From a bacterium (GTDB lineage Bacteria > Planctomycetota > Planctomycetia > Pirellulales > UBA1268), in NCBI GenBank assembly GCA_029978085.1, contig JAPOJV010000010.1:1-45092 (forward strand): 45,092 nt of DNA. Direction: 5' to 3'. Within the stretch, counting starts at the first letter, position 1; each line of letters begins with the position of its first letter. The translations under genes and the position numbers were made by a program. Shown here one piece after another: positions 33,477 to 42,159 of this stretch. Below the pieces are notes generated by a model. It saw nothing but the letters and a program-made list of their open reading frames with translations, was not told the origin of the DNA and did no database searches.

Positions 33477-35324
33477 ATGCATCCCGCACCCGACGACGCA
33501 GCCTCCGAGTCCACGCCCGGCTCGAATCACGGCGAGGCACGCCACGCGTCTCAGCCAGCGCCCGCGTCATTCGCCTCGGCCGTGGCCGTGCCGTTGATCG
33601 CGCTCGGCTTGCTCGGCGCCGCGGTGTGGTTCGGATCGACGCCGACGTCCGTGCCGATCGACCACCCGGCGGCTGTGGCGGTCGCCACCGATCCGCTGCC
33701 GAGCTGGAACGAGGGGCCGACGAAGCGGGCGATCCTCGAGTATGTGGCCGCCGTCACCACGCCCGGCAGCAAGGACTTCGTGCCCACGGCCGAACGCGTG
33801 GCCGTGTTCGACAACGATGGCACGCTCGTCTGCGAGAAGCCGATCGCCCACGGCATGTTCCTGATCGATCGCGTGAAGGCGCTCGTCGAGCGGCGGCCGG
33901 AGCTGGCCCACGAGGAGCCGTTCACGACGCTGCTCACCGGCGACCTCGACTTCGTGCGGCGGCTGGGCAAGAAGTTCTTCGCCGACCTGTCGTTCGCGGC
34001 GCTCGGCGGCGTGCCGGAGGAGAAGCTCGAGGCCGAGGCCCGTGACTTCATCCGTACGGCACGGCATCCCGTGTTCGACGTGCCCCTCGGCGAGACGACC
34101 TTCGCGCCGATGAAGGAGCTGATCGCGTTTCTCCGGTCGCGGGACTTCTCCGTCTGGATCTGCTCGGGCAGCGGCGTGCACTTCATGCGGCCGGCGGCTG
34201 CGGAGTGGTATGGCATTCCGCCCGAGCGCGTGATCGCCTCGCGGCCCACGTCGGTGATGCGCGAGATCGAGGGACTCGAACTGGCGGCCGGCGACTCCCC
34301 CAACAAGCGGCTCGATCTCGTCGTGCTGCCCGAGCTCCAGGTGCTCAACGACGAGGAACGCAAGCCCGTGAGCATCGGCGAGATGATCGGACGACGGCCG
34401 ATCTTCGCGGCCGGCAACGTGGGGACCGGCGGCGACGTCGACATGCTCCGCTGGTCGCAGTCCGGTGACCGCCGCAGCCTCCAGCTCCTCGTGCTCCACG
34501 ACGATGCTGAACGGGAGATGGCCTACGGCGAGCCGCAGGACGAGTCGCTGGCGGCCGCCGAGCGGTATGGCTGGCACGTGGTGCGGATGGCGACGGACTG
34601 GAAGACGGTGTTCGTCCGGCCACTCACAAGGAAGACGGCCACCGGGGCAGGGGCGGAAGCTGCCGCACCGCCCCCCGCACAGACAGCGAAACCCGCGGAC
34701 GCCGGTCCGCCGCCGACTCGCTGGGGCGAGGAACTCGCCGCATTCGCCCGTGCCGACCGCGAGACGCCCGCGGCCCCGGGAGGCGTCTGCCTGCTCGGCT
34801 CGTCGAACATCCGCCAGTGGACCACGCTGGCCGATGACTTCCCGGGACTGAACGCCGTGAACCGGGGCGTCAACGGCTGCCGGCTCGCGGACCTCGCCGA
34901 ATTCGCGCCGGTGATCGCTGTGCCGCTCGTGCCCAGGCTCGTCGTCGTGTCGGCCGGCACCAACGACCTCGCCGCCGGCCGCACGCCGGCCGATATCGCC
35001 GCCGACTTTGGCCGCCTCGTGGCGAACCTCCGCCGCGAGCTGCCTGACGTGAAGGTGGCGTTCCTGGCGATCTCGCCCACGATCAAGCGATGGGATCAGC
35101 GCGACGCGCAGGCTGCCGCCAACGCGGCCGTCCGCGCCGCCGTCGAGTCGGGCTCGCTGGGCGCGGGCGTGGCCTTCGTCGACGCCAACCGAGCCTTCCT
35201 CGGCCCGGACGGCACGCCCGCACCGGAGTGCTTCCTCGACGATCAGCAGCACCCCAGCACGATCGGCAACGCCCGCCGCGCCGAACGCATGCGGCCAGTC
35301 CTCGAGCAGCTCTTGTCGGAGTGA
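33477..35324 (+). CDS. HAD phosphatase-SGNH hydrolase fusion, membrane-anchored
   Basis: A 615-residue two-domain protein. One transmembrane helix (about 32-53) anchors the N-terminus. Residues ~80-385 form a haloacid dehalogenase-type phosphatase: [11 protein letters not shown] with nucleophile Asp112 and Asp114, [12 protein letters not shown] as motif II, then [20 protein letters not shown]. An Ala/Pro linker (about 390-440) leads to an SGNH/GDSL hydrolase (about 445-610) with [10 protein letters not shown] (Ser), NRGVNG (Gly), AGTNDLAAG (Asn) and DDQQHPS (Asp/His). All catalytic blocks are present in both domains. The fusion suggests sequential phosphate and ester removal outside the membrane, but the substrate is unknown. 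CCAGGAG precedes ATG 33477, favouring it over an earlier in-frame start. Confidence 0.8.
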   Translation: MHPAPDDAASESTPGSNHGEARHASQPAPASFASAVAVPLIALGLLGAAVWFGSTPTSVPIDHPAAVAVATDPLPSWNEGPTKRAILEYVAAVTTPGSKDFVPTAERVAVFDNDGTLVCEKPIAHGMFLIDRVKALVERRPELAHEEPFTTLLTGDLDFVRRLGKKFFADLSFAALGGVPEEKLEAEARDFIRTARHPVFDVPLGETTFAPMKELIAFLRSRDFSVWICSGSGVHFMRPAAAEWYGIPPERVIASRPTSVMREIEGLELAAGDSPNKRLDLVVLPELQVLNDEERKPVSIGEMIGRRPIFAAGNVGTGGDVDMLRWSQSGDRRSLQLLVLHDDAEREMAYGEPQDESLAAAERYGWHVVRMATDWKTVFVRPLTRKTATGAGAEAAAPPPAQTAKPADAGPPPTRWGEELAAFARADRETPAAPGGVCLLGSSNIRQWTTLADDFPGLNAVNRGVNGCRLADLAEFAPVIAVPLVPRLVVVSAGTNDLAAGRTPADIAADFGRLVANLRRELPDVKVAFLAISPTIKRWDQRDAQAAANAAVRAAVESGSLGAGVAFVDANRAFLGPDGTPAPECFLDDQQHPSTIGNARRAERMRPVLEQLLSE

Positions 35325-35334
35325 TCGCGGACGA

Positions 35335-35775
35335 TCACGCGCGGCGGTGGATGTAGTCCTCGACCTGATGCAACGCGGTTTCGCAGCAGGCGAACCGATG
35401 GGCGTTGACGTCGCCGATCGACACCACGCCCACCACGTCGCCACCGGCATCGAGCACGGGCAGATGCCGCACCCGCTGGCTCCGCATGAGTTCAGCGATC
35501 TCGTCGATCCCCATTTCCTGCCCGCAGCAGATCACGTCGGCGGTCATGACGTCGCCAACGAGCGTGTCGGTCGGGGACCTCCCTTCGCCGACGACGCGGC
35601 GGAGCACGTCGCGCTCGGTGAAGATCCCGGCGAGCCGCCGACCGCGGACGACGAGCACCGAGCCGATCCCCTGGTCGTTCATGAGCGCGGTCGCCTCCCA
35701 GACCGTGGCCTCCGGCGGCACGGCGACGATTCCGTGCTGCGATTTCGCATGCAACAGATCGAGCACGGTTTCCAT
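35335..35775 (-). CDS. Two-CBS-domain protein
   Basis: A 146-residue soluble protein consisting of a CBS pair. CBS1 (about 14-68) includes EATVWEATALMNDQGIGSVL and LAGIFTERDVLRRVV; CBS2 (about 75-130) includes MGIDEIAELMRSQRVRHLPV and VVGVVSIGDVN. The G-x-x-T/S-x-x-D endings are the usual adenosine-nucleotide contacts. Stand-alone CBS pairs sense AMP/ATP/SAM-type ligands and regulate partner proteins; no partner is evident. Two cysteines in DVICCGQEM and two in FACCET are unusual. It converges with the HAD-SGNH gene, leaving 10 bp between stops. Confidence 0.9.
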   Translation of the reverse strand: METVLDLLHAKSQHGIVAVPPEATVWEATALMNDQGIGSVLVVRGRRLAGIFTERDVLRRVVGEGRSPTDTLVGDVMTADVICCGQEMGIDEIAELMRSQRVRHLPVLDAGGDVVGVVSIGDVNAHRFACCETALHQVEDYIHRRA

Positions 35776-35906
35776 GATTGCTTTCCTCCCCGAGTGATGG
35801 TGGTGATTCACCCTCGACGCCTGCCCCTGGCCCGTGCGACATTCTACCCGGCGCCGCCGGACGCAGTCCATGCCGCGACGACCCGACGGGCCGAGGAGGA
35901 CGACCG

Positions 35907-36845
35907 ATGAGGGATGAAACCGGGACGGATGAAACCGGCAGCGCGGCGGCCCCACGAAACGGCGCTGCGGCGGCCGGCGGCTGGGGCCTCGACACCTGGC
36001 TGGGTCGGTGTCTCCGTGGCGACTGGCTCCCGTTTCTGTCCGAGCGGCTTCGCGAGCCCGTGGCCCGCATTGTGATCCAGGTCGTCGCCGCCGCGGCGGT
36101 GATGCTCCTCGTCGCACCGCTCGTCGACGCGCGAGGCGAGGCCTGGCTGGACGCCACGTTTGCCCGCACGCTCGGTGCGCTGGCGGCAACACGGGGCCTC
36201 GACAGCGCCATCTCGCTCGCCCAGAGCTCGGAAGTGAGCTTCAGCTTCGGCCCCGGCGGCAGCCTCGGCATCGGTCAGGCGCTCGATCCGGTGAACGACC
36301 TCGTGGAGCAATACGCCGCCGTGCTGCTCACGAGCACGACCGCGCTCGGCGTGCAGCAACTGGGCATGCGAGTCGGCCGGGCGCTCGGCTGGTGGGTGTT
36401 TCTGCCCGCTGGTATCGCGGCATTGGCCGCGGCGGCCTGCGTCGGACCATCCCGAGCAACCTGCCTCGCCTGGAGCCGGCGGCTCTTCGGCATCGCGCTC
36501 TTCGTGCGGCTGGCGATCCCTGCGGCGGGCTGGATCGATTCCCTCGTGGCCGACAGATTCCTCGAGTCCAACTATCAGACCGCGTCGGCCATGGTGGCCG
36601 ACACGGCCGCACGCATCGAGCAGGTGGAAAAGGCCGACGCCGACAGGCCATGGTATGAGCGGTACAACCCGGTCGATGCGATCGGCGACCGCGCCCAGCG
36701 GCTCTATGACACGCTCGCGGCGTTGGGCGAATCGATCGTGAACCTGGCCATCTATTTCACGGTCTCCACGATCGTGCTCCCGCTGGCCACGCTCTGGCTG
36801 CTCTCACGGGTTTCAGGCATCGTGTTTGCCTCACAGCCGCGATGA
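35907..36845 (+). CDS. Integral membrane protein of unknown function
   Basis: A 312-residue protein with about five membrane helices (roughly 52-72, 162-185, 197-215 and 282-305, with a weaker one near 128-150). A soluble segment of about 65 residues (218-280) has a charged YNPVDAIGDRAQRLYDTLAA stretch. GAGGAGGA just upstream of the ATG at 35907 is a strong ribosome-binding site and sets the start. I recognise no family and no catalytic residues. It is divergent from the CBS gene and lies upstream of the YTV gene with a 320-bp gap. Confidence 0.65.
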   Translation: MRDETGTDETGSAAAPRNGAAAAGGWGLDTWLGRCLRGDWLPFLSERLREPVARIVIQVVAAAAVMLLVAPLVDARGEAWLDATFARTLGALAATRGLDSAISLAQSSEVSFSFGPGGSLGIGQALDPVNDLVEQYAAVLLTSTTALGVQQLGMRVGRALGWWVFLPAGIAALAAAACVGPSRATCLAWSRRLFGIALFVRLAIPAAGWIDSLVADRFLESNYQTASAMVADTAARIEQVEKADADRPWYERYNPVDAIGDRAQRLYDTLAALGESIVNLAIYFTVSTIVLPLATLWLLSRVSGIVFASQPR

Positions 36846-37165
36846 TTCACGAACCGCCGCCGCCGCATGCCGAGCACTAGGTGTCCGACGGAGAACCGAT
36901 TTTTTCTCGGGCAAAAGGCGGTTTTTGCTGGCCGGAAAGCCCCTCCGTTCGCGGGATTTCGTTCGATTCCCCAGAAATCCGGCGGTTTCAGCGCTCCCGC
37001 GACTTGCATGCCGTGCAAGTCAACGTAATCTATCCAACTTATCAGGCGGCCGAAGCGTTCGGTCGTCGCAAGAGAAAGGTCTCTTCGACCGACCGTTTTC
37101 GGGCGCGTTCGAGACAACCTGCTCGGTTTTCTGTTCGTTCCTGTTTTTTCTCCCTGGAGGTTTGC
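36846..37165 (+). promoter_or_regulatory. 320-bp upstream region and leader of the YTV gene
   Basis: A gene-free region with likely control elements. A promoter candidate is TTGCAT (37004-37009), 16 bp, TAATCT (37026-37031), predicting a start near 37038 and a leader of about 128 nt. An inverted repeat GACTTGCA-tgccg-TGCAAGTC (37001-37021) overlaps the -35 box and is a candidate operator. A stem-loop and T-run at 37060-37100 are listed separately. The ribosome-binding site CTGGAGG (37154-37160) precedes the GTG start. The stretch 36846-36990 shows nothing definite; frames through it look non-coding. Confidence 0.5.
37060..37100 (+). promoter_or_regulatory. Terminator-like hairpin in the YTV leader
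   Basis: CGGTCGTCGC-AAGAGA pairs with TCTCTT-CGACCGACCG around the loop AAGG, giving roughly 15 base pairs with one bulged C on each side, followed by TTTTC. It lies between the predicted transcription start (~37038) and the GTG at 37166. It could act as an attenuator or as a stabilising 5' hairpin for a highly expressed mRNA. Confidence 0.45.
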
Positions 37166-39007
37166 GTGATCCGCAAAGTTCTTTCTTGCCTCCTGCCGGC
37201 CGTCGCCGTCGTCGCCATGTGCACCAGCACGTGGGCGAAGGACTGCGGCGCCTGCAGCAACGGCTGCGAAGGTGGCTGTGAAGGCGCCGTCGTCAGCGGC
37301 GGTGCATGTGGTGGTTGTGGCGATGCCGGCGCAGCGTGCGGCGGCACCAAGACGGTGTATCAGCGGCAGTACGTGACCGAGATGAAGACGGTCACGAGCA
37401 CGGAATACACCACCGAGACGCGCGAGCGGACCTACACGGTCAACAAGCGCGTTCCGCGGACCGAGGAGCGGACCCGCACGGTCACCGTGCAGGTTCCCGA
37501 GACTCGGACCAAGACCGTGAACTACACGGTCAACAAGAACGTGACGGAGACCAAGACGGCCGAGTACACCGTCCAGGTCCCGTACACCGAGTCGGTCGAG
37601 CAGACCTACACGGTGATGGTGCCGGTGAGCGAGGAGAAGACCTCGACCTACACCGTCATGGTTCCGAAGCAGGAGGAGAAGACCTCGACCTACACGGTTC
37701 AGGTCCCCTACACCGAGTCGGTCGAGCAGACCTACACGGTCATGACCTCCGTGCCCGAGGAGAAGACCTCGACCTACACGGTCCAGGTTCCCTACACCGA
37801 GTCGGTCGAGCAGACCTACACGGTGATGGTGCCGGTGCAGGAAGAGAAGACCGCCACCTACACGGTGATGGTGCCCGTGAAGGAAGAGAAGACTGCGACC
37901 TACACGGTTCAGGTTCCCTACACCGAGCAGGTCGAGCAGACCTACACGGTGAACGTGCCCTACACCGAGGAAATGACCGGCAGCCGGACCGTGCAGAAGC
38001 GCGTCCCGGTGACGAGCATGAAGTCGGTGCAGGTCCGCGGCGGTCACTGGGCCACGCAGCAGGTTGAGATGCCGTCCAGCGGCACCGACGCCTGCGGCTG
38101 CCCGTGCCCCCCGAAGGTCTGCTGCAAGCGCGTCTGGGTTCCGACGTGCGAGACGAAGGAAGTGCCATGCACGACCTACCAGTGCGTCTCGGAGGAAGTG
38201 CCCTACTCCTACACGGTCACCAAGTGCCGTCAGGAGCAGCGCAGCCGGATGGTGTCGGTGCAGAAGTGCCGCACCGAGGAGCGGACCCGTACCTACACCG
38301 TCACGAAGTGCGTGCCGGAAGAGCGGACTCGCACCTACACCGTCACCAAGATGGTGCCGGAGCAGAAGACCCGCACGGTCAACGTGACCAAGTACAAGTC
38401 CGAGGAGCGCACCCGCACCTACACGGTGACGAAGTGCGTGCCGGAGACGAAGACCCGCACGGTCAACGTCACCAAGTATCGTCCGGAAGAGCGGACCCGC
38501 ACCTACACCGTCACGACCTGCGTGCCGGAAGAGCGGACCCGTTCCTACACCGTGACGAAGATGGTGCCGGAGCAGAAGACCCGCACGGTCAACGTGACCA
38601 AGTACAAGAGCGAGACGAAGACTCGCGAGTACACGGTCACCAAGTGCGTGCCCGAGACGATGACCAAGGAAGTTTCCTACACGGTCATGGTCCCGCAGCA
38701 GAAGGAAGAGAAGTACTCCGTCACGGTGTACGACTGCGTCCCCGAGACGAAGACCGAGAGCTACTCGGTCCGCGTCCCCCACACGGTGACGAAGGAAGTG
38801 CCCGTGCAGAAGTGCGTGACCGTCGCCGTCGAAGTGCCCGTCGAGGGTGCTTGTGGTGGTGCGGCTGGTGACGCCGGTGCCTGCGGTGACGCTGGCGCCT
38901 GCGGCTCGGCTGGTGCCTGCGGTGACGCCGGTGCGGCTGCCTGTGGCGATTGCGGCTCCTCGAAGAAGGGCTGCCGTCGCAAGGGCTGCCGTCGCTGCGG
39001 CTGCTAA
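37166..39007 (+). CDS. YTV-repeat cysteine-rich surface protein
   Basis: A 613-residue exported protein starting with GTG behind a strong ribosome-binding site. The signal peptide is RKVLSCLLPAVAVVAM(CTSTWA). Three zones follow. First a Cys/Gly-rich head (about 25-60: GACSNGCEGGCEG). Then a long repeat region with about 20 YTV tripeptides: units of the type VEQTYTVMVPVxEEK up to ~290, a Cys-rich break (CGCPCPPKVCCKR) near 310-325, and units of the type EERTRTYTVTKCVP after that. Last comes a Gly/Ala/Cys/Asp tail ending in a basic KKGCRRKGCRRCGC. YTV-repeat proteins (PF07639) are typical of planctomycetes and have been associated with their proteinaceous cell envelope. Regular charge and cysteine spacing suggests cross-linked fibrous assembly. 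Confidence 0.92.
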   Translation: MIRKVLSCLLPAVAVVAMCTSTWAKDCGACSNGCEGGCEGAVVSGGACGGCGDAGAACGGTKTVYQRQYVTEMKTVTSTEYTTETRERTYTVNKRVPRTEERTRTVTVQVPETRTKTVNYTVNKNVTETKTAEYTVQVPYTESVEQTYTVMVPVSEEKTSTYTVMVPKQEEKTSTYTVQVPYTESVEQTYTVMTSVPEEKTSTYTVQVPYTESVEQTYTVMVPVQEEKTATYTVMVPVKEEKTATYTVQVPYTEQVEQTYTVNVPYTEEMTGSRTVQKRVPVTSMKSVQVRGGHWATQQVEMPSSGTDACGCPCPPKVCCKRVWVPTCETKEVPCTTYQCVSEEVPYSYTVTKCRQEQRSRMVSVQKCRTEERTRTYTVTKCVPEERTRTYTVTKMVPEQKTRTVNVTKYKSEERTRTYTVTKCVPETKTRTVNVTKYRPEERTRTYTVTTCVPEERTRSYTVTKMVPEQKTRTVNVTKYKSETKTREYTVTKCVPETMTKEVSYTVMVPQQKEEKYSVTVYDCVPETKTESYSVRVPHTVTKEVPVQKCVTVAVEVPVEGACGGAAGDAGACGDAGACGSAGACGDAGAAACGDCGSSKKGCRRKGCRRCGC

Positions 39008-39039
39008 GCCCGGCTCGGCATCTTCCATGTTGTGAATCA

Positions 39040-39079
39040 GAGGGGGCCGGACGCGACGCGTCCGGCCCCCTCGCCTTTT
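39040..39079 (+). terminator. Rho-independent terminator of the YTV gene
   Basis: GAGGGGGCCGGACGC (39040-39054) pairs perfectly with GCGTCCGGCCCCCTC (39058-39072) around a three-base loop, a 15-bp GC-rich stem. CGCCTTTTG (39072-39080) follows. It lies 33 bp after the YTV stop, appropriate for a strongly expressed monocistronic gene. Confidence 0.85.
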
Positions 39080-39157
39080 GCCTGGGGGTAGTGCTTTCCA
39101 CCCCTATCTGCTGCAATCGAGGTGAACTCGATCTCGGCCCACATGGAGGTGGACGGC

Positions 39158-40219
39158 ATGCAGCCCAGCGACGATTCCGTGGCCTGGATTCGCCATGTGC
39201 GACAGGCGGTCCGCGACGCCGACACCGATTTCTTCGCGGTCTCACCGCTCCGCTATTGGGCTGACTTCCTCGTCAGCCTCGTGGCGGCCTACACGGCCAC
39301 AGGCGTCTATCTGGCCGCACCGTCAGGCTCCTGGCGCCAGCTCATCGCCTTTCCACTGGCAGCCTTCTGGCTGTATCGGCTCGGCTCGCTGATCCACGAA
39401 GTCTGCCATCTTGGCGAACACGAGATGCCCGTGTTCAAGGCCGCCTGGAACATGCTGGCGGGCGTGATGATGCTCACGCCCAGCCCCTTTTTCACGCGAC
39501 ATCACCGCGACCACCACAGTCAGCGGTTCTACGGCACGCCGGAGGATCCCGAGTATGTGGCCAACGTGGTGACCGGAGGCGACCCTGCGAGCCTCGCCGC
39601 CTACACGGCCTACGTCGTCATCTTTCCAGTGCTCGTCTTCCTGCGGTTTCTCCTCGCTCCGCTCACGTGGCTGCATCCGGGACTGCGGGAGTGGACGCTT
39701 CGCCACGCCTCGGCACTCACGTTCAACCGGCTCTACGAGCGGAAGCTCACCGCGGCCGACCGCCGGGCGATTCTCGCCGTCGAGATTCCCTGCTTCCTGC
39801 GGGCGGCACTGATCCCGGCGCTCGTGCTCCTGGGCATCAACGACTGGACGCGGATTCCGCAGCTCTACGCCCTGGCGGTGGCGACCGTGATGCTCAATCA
39901 GATGCGGCAACTGGCCGACCATCACTTCGAGGGCGACGGTAGCCGCGTGGACATGGAGTCGCACATCCTCGACTCCTGCAACTTCACGCGCAACGATCCA
40001 CTCACGCTGCTCTTCTTCCCGTTCTCGATCCGCTTCCACGCACTGCACCACCTCTTCCCGTCGATGCCCTACCATCAACTGGCGGCAGCCCACGCGCATC
40101 TGGTGACCACGCTTCCGCCGGATTCGCCCTACATGACGCTCGACCGCCCCGGCTGGTGGAGCGTGGCCCGCCGCACGCTCACGCACGCGAAGCCACTGCG
40201 GTTCGACCGCCAGAAGTGA
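39158..40219 (+). CDS. Fatty-acid desaturase-family membrane di-iron enzyme
   Basis: A 353-residue membrane enzyme with the histidine boxes of the FA_desaturase superfamily: LIHEVCHLGEHE (box 1), TRHHRDHHSQRF (box 2) and FHALHHLFPSMPYH (box 3), plus QLADHHFEG. About four hydrophobic helices lie between them. Members introduce double bonds or hydroxyl groups into acyl chains or carotenoids using di-iron and oxygen. The substrate is not predictable. GGAGGT seven bases before the ATG at 39158 favours this start; a GTG at 39122 and an ATG at 39143 are in frame. It stands between the YTV terminator and the STAS gene. Confidence 0.85.
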   Translation: MQPSDDSVAWIRHVRQAVRDADTDFFAVSPLRYWADFLVSLVAAYTATGVYLAAPSGSWRQLIAFPLAAFWLYRLGSLIHEVCHLGEHEMPVFKAAWNMLAGVMMLTPSPFFTRHHRDHHSQRFYGTPEDPEYVANVVTGGDPASLAAYTAYVVIFPVLVFLRFLLAPLTWLHPGLREWTLRHASALTFNRLYERKLTAADRRAILAVEIPCFLRAALIPALVLLGINDWTRIPQLYALAVATVMLNQMRQLADHHFEGDGSRVDMESHILDSCNFTRNDPLTLLFFPFSIRFHALHHLFPSMPYHQLAAAHAHLVTTLPPDSPYMTLDRPGWWSVARRTLTHAKPLRFDRQK

Positions 40220-40327
40220 CGGTTGCTTCGTGCCGCGCCGCGAGGCTACTCTGCCTGTCCGTCGAGGTCGTCGCCGGTCCCCCGCTCGGGGGCGGCGGCG
40301 GCTCGTGCTCCTTCCGCAGTCACAGCC

Positions 40328-40684
40328 ATGGACCAGTTCCGCAGAATTCAGACCGGCAAGACGGGCAACGTGCACATGGTGCTCTTCAAGGACAAGAAGA
40401 TCCTCGACGACACCGTGCTCGACGAGATCCGTGCCGAGCTCGCCCAGTTGATCGGTAAGGCGTCGGGGCCGGATGTGCTGCTCGACTTCTCGAACGTCGA
40501 GTTCATGTCGAGCGCGATGCTCGGCCTGCTCGGCCAGCTGCATCGCAAGATCTCCACCGGCCACGGCCGCTTGAGGATGTGCGGCATCCGGCCCGAGATC
40601 TTCCAGGTCTTCAAGCTGACGAACCTCGACAAGCTGTTCAGCATCCACAAGGACGCCCCGGCGGCCTTGGCGACGTTCACCTGA
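40328..40684 (+). CDS. STAS-domain protein (anti-sigma factor antagonist type)
   Basis: A 118-residue single STAS domain. The signature VLLDFSNVEFMSSAMLGLLG contains Ser61/Ser62 at the position phosphorylated in SpoIIAA/RsbV. The C-terminal LRMCGIRPEIFQVFKLTNLD is typical of the fold. In partner-switching systems the unphosphorylated protein sequesters a kinase anti-sigma factor, and a PP2C phosphatase reactivates it. Exactly such a phosphatase is encoded 17 bp downstream. No anti-sigma kinase or sigma factor is in the window, so the output must be elsewhere. Confidence 0.88.
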   Translation: MDQFRRIQTGKTGNVHMVLFKDKKILDDTVLDEIRAELAQLIGKASGPDVLLDFSNVEFMSSAMLGLLGQLHRKISTGHGRLRMCGIRPEIFQVFKLTNLDKLFSIHKDAPAALATFT

Positions 40685-40701
40685 GACAGGCGACCCACGG
40701 C

Positions 40702-42081
40702 ATGGACGTGCTCATCGCCGAGGACAGCCGCATGCAGGCGAAGTTCCTCGAGCGGAAGCTCACTGAGGCTGGTCATGCCGTCCGTTGGGCCGAGAACGGC
40801 TCGGACGCCTTGGGCCTGGCACGCCAGCGGCGGCCCGACATCATCATCTCCGACATCGAGATGCCGGTGATGACCGGCTACGAGTTCTGCAAGGCAGTGA
40901 AGACCGATCCGACGCTGCGGGGCATTCCCTTCATCCTGCTCTCCACGCTCGCCGACCCGATCGACATCATCCGCGGGCTCGACGCTGGGGCCGACAATTA
41001 CGTCACGAAGCCTTACGAGCCGACGTTTCTGCTCTCGCGGATGAACGACCTGCTCGCGACGCCGCTCGGCGTGGACGATGCGTCGTCGGCTGCCACGCTG
41101 GAAGTCTCGCTCGCCGGCCAGCAGTTCCGCGTGCAGGCTGGCCGGCAGCAGGTGCTCAACCTCCTGGTCTCGACGTTCGAGAACGCCGTGGCCAAGAACC
41201 AGGAACTCGTCGTCGCCAACCAGCAGCTCGCCGCGGCCCGCGACGGCCTGCAGAAGTCGAACACTGAGCTGACGACGCTCAACACCGAGATCTCGCGGAT
41301 CAATGCCCAGATGGTTCGGGACCTGGAGGCCGCGGCCAAGGTGCAGCGTTCGCTGTTGCCCGCCGCCGACGTCGCCATCCCCGCAGCCGACGTGGCCTGG
41401 AAATACGTCCCCTGCCAGAGCCTCGCCGGCGACTTCCTCAATATTTTTCCACTCGACGACCAGCACGTGGGCCTGTTCGTGGTCGACGTGAGCGGCCACG
41501 GCGTCCCGTCGTCGCTCATGGCCGTGACCGTGGGACGGTTCCTCACCCCGAAGGTGTCGGACTCGTCACTGCTCGTGCGGCAGGCCGCCGATGGCGGCAT
41601 CCTGGTCGTGCCACCGGCCGAGGTGGCCACCCAGCTCAACCGGCTGTTCCAGGCCGACGAGTTCTCAGGCCTCTACTTCACGCTCCTCTACGGCGTGCTC
41701 CATGTGCCGACCGGCCGGCTCGACTATGTGTCGGGAGGTCATCCGGCCCTGCTGCGGGTGCCGGCCGCCGGTGGCCCGCCGGAGTTTCATCCGGCCGAGG
41801 GGTTCCCGATCGCGTTCGTGCCGGAGGTCGAATACGGCCAGCAGTCGCTCCAGCTCGCGGCCGGCGACCGGATCTATCTCTATTCCGACGGCGTGCCGGA
41901 GGCGATGGACGCGGCCCAGGAGCCGTACGGCGAAGAGGCGCTCGTCGCCTGCGTCGCCGGCAGCCGGAGCGATTCGCTCGCGTCGAGCGTCGAGAAGCTG
42001 CTCGCCGCCGTCGAAGCCTGGTGCCAGCCGAAGGGCCCGCTCGACGACGTCTCGATCCTCGGCCTCGAGTGGCGACCGTAG
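40702..42081 (+). CDS. Response regulator-PP2C phosphatase (RsbU/SpoIIE-like)
   Basis: A 459-residue signalling protein. The receiver domain (1-120) has phosphoacceptor Asp51 in IIISDIEMPVMTG, acidic AEDS at 6-9 and YVTKPYE with the conserved Lys. A coiled-coil linker (about 155-215: NQELVVANQQLAAARDGLQK) leads to a SpoIIE-type PP2C phosphatase (about 220-459): KVQRSLLPA, SLAGDFLNIF, VDVSGHGVPSSLMA, SGGHPALLR and YLYSDGVPEAMD, with the metal-binding Asp residues in place. Phosphorylation of the receiver probably controls dephosphorylation of the STAS protein encoded just upstream. The kinase for Asp51 is unknown; the orphan kinase at 3181 is NarL-type and not an obvious partner. Confidence 0.93.
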   Translation: MDVLIAEDSRMQAKFLERKLTEAGHAVRWAENGSDALGLARQRRPDIIISDIEMPVMTGYEFCKAVKTDPTLRGIPFILLSTLADPIDIIRGLDAGADNYVTKPYEPTFLLSRMNDLLATPLGVDDASSAATLEVSLAGQQFRVQAGRQQVLNLLVSTFENAVAKNQELVVANQQLAAARDGLQKSNTELTTLNTEISRINAQMVRDLEAAAKVQRSLLPAADVAIPAADVAWKYVPCQSLAGDFLNIFPLDDQHVGLFVVDVSGHGVPSSLMAVTVGRFLTPKVSDSSLLVRQAADGGILVVPPAEVATQLNRLFQADEFSGLYFTLLYGVLHVPTGRLDYVSGGHPALLRVPAAGGPPEFHPAEGFPIAFVPEVEYGQQSLQLAAGDRIYLYSDGVPEAMDAAQEPYGEEALVACVAGSRSDSLASSVEKLLAAVEAWCQPKGPLDDVSILGLEWRP

Positions 42082-42094
42082 TCGCGCGGTAGCT

Positions 42095-42140
42095 CGGTCA
42101 CGCCGTGACCGGAAAGAACAGCCTGTCACGGCGTGACAGG
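42095..42140. terminator. Paired GTCACGSCGTGAC hairpins between convergent genes
   Basis: CGGTCACG-C-CGTGACCG (42095-42111) and CCTGTCACG-G-CGTGACAGG (42122-42140) are each perfect palindromes with 8- and 9-bp arms, and their 13-bp cores are reverse complements of each other. They fill the gap between the phosphatase stop (42081) and the halogenase-like stop (42160). The same core occurs three times at 13335-13408, also between convergent genes. Terminator or REP-like function is inferred from position; no T-tract is present. Confidence 0.6.
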
Positions 42141-42159
42141 ACCACGCGGAGTGACGGGC

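Noticed and set aside
36752-39028. 758-codon reverse-strand frame with His/Leu/Gly-rich repeats
   Set aside because: It is the complement of the YTV repeat gene; its repeats mirror that gene, and the forward frame has a ribosome-binding site, signal peptide and terminator.
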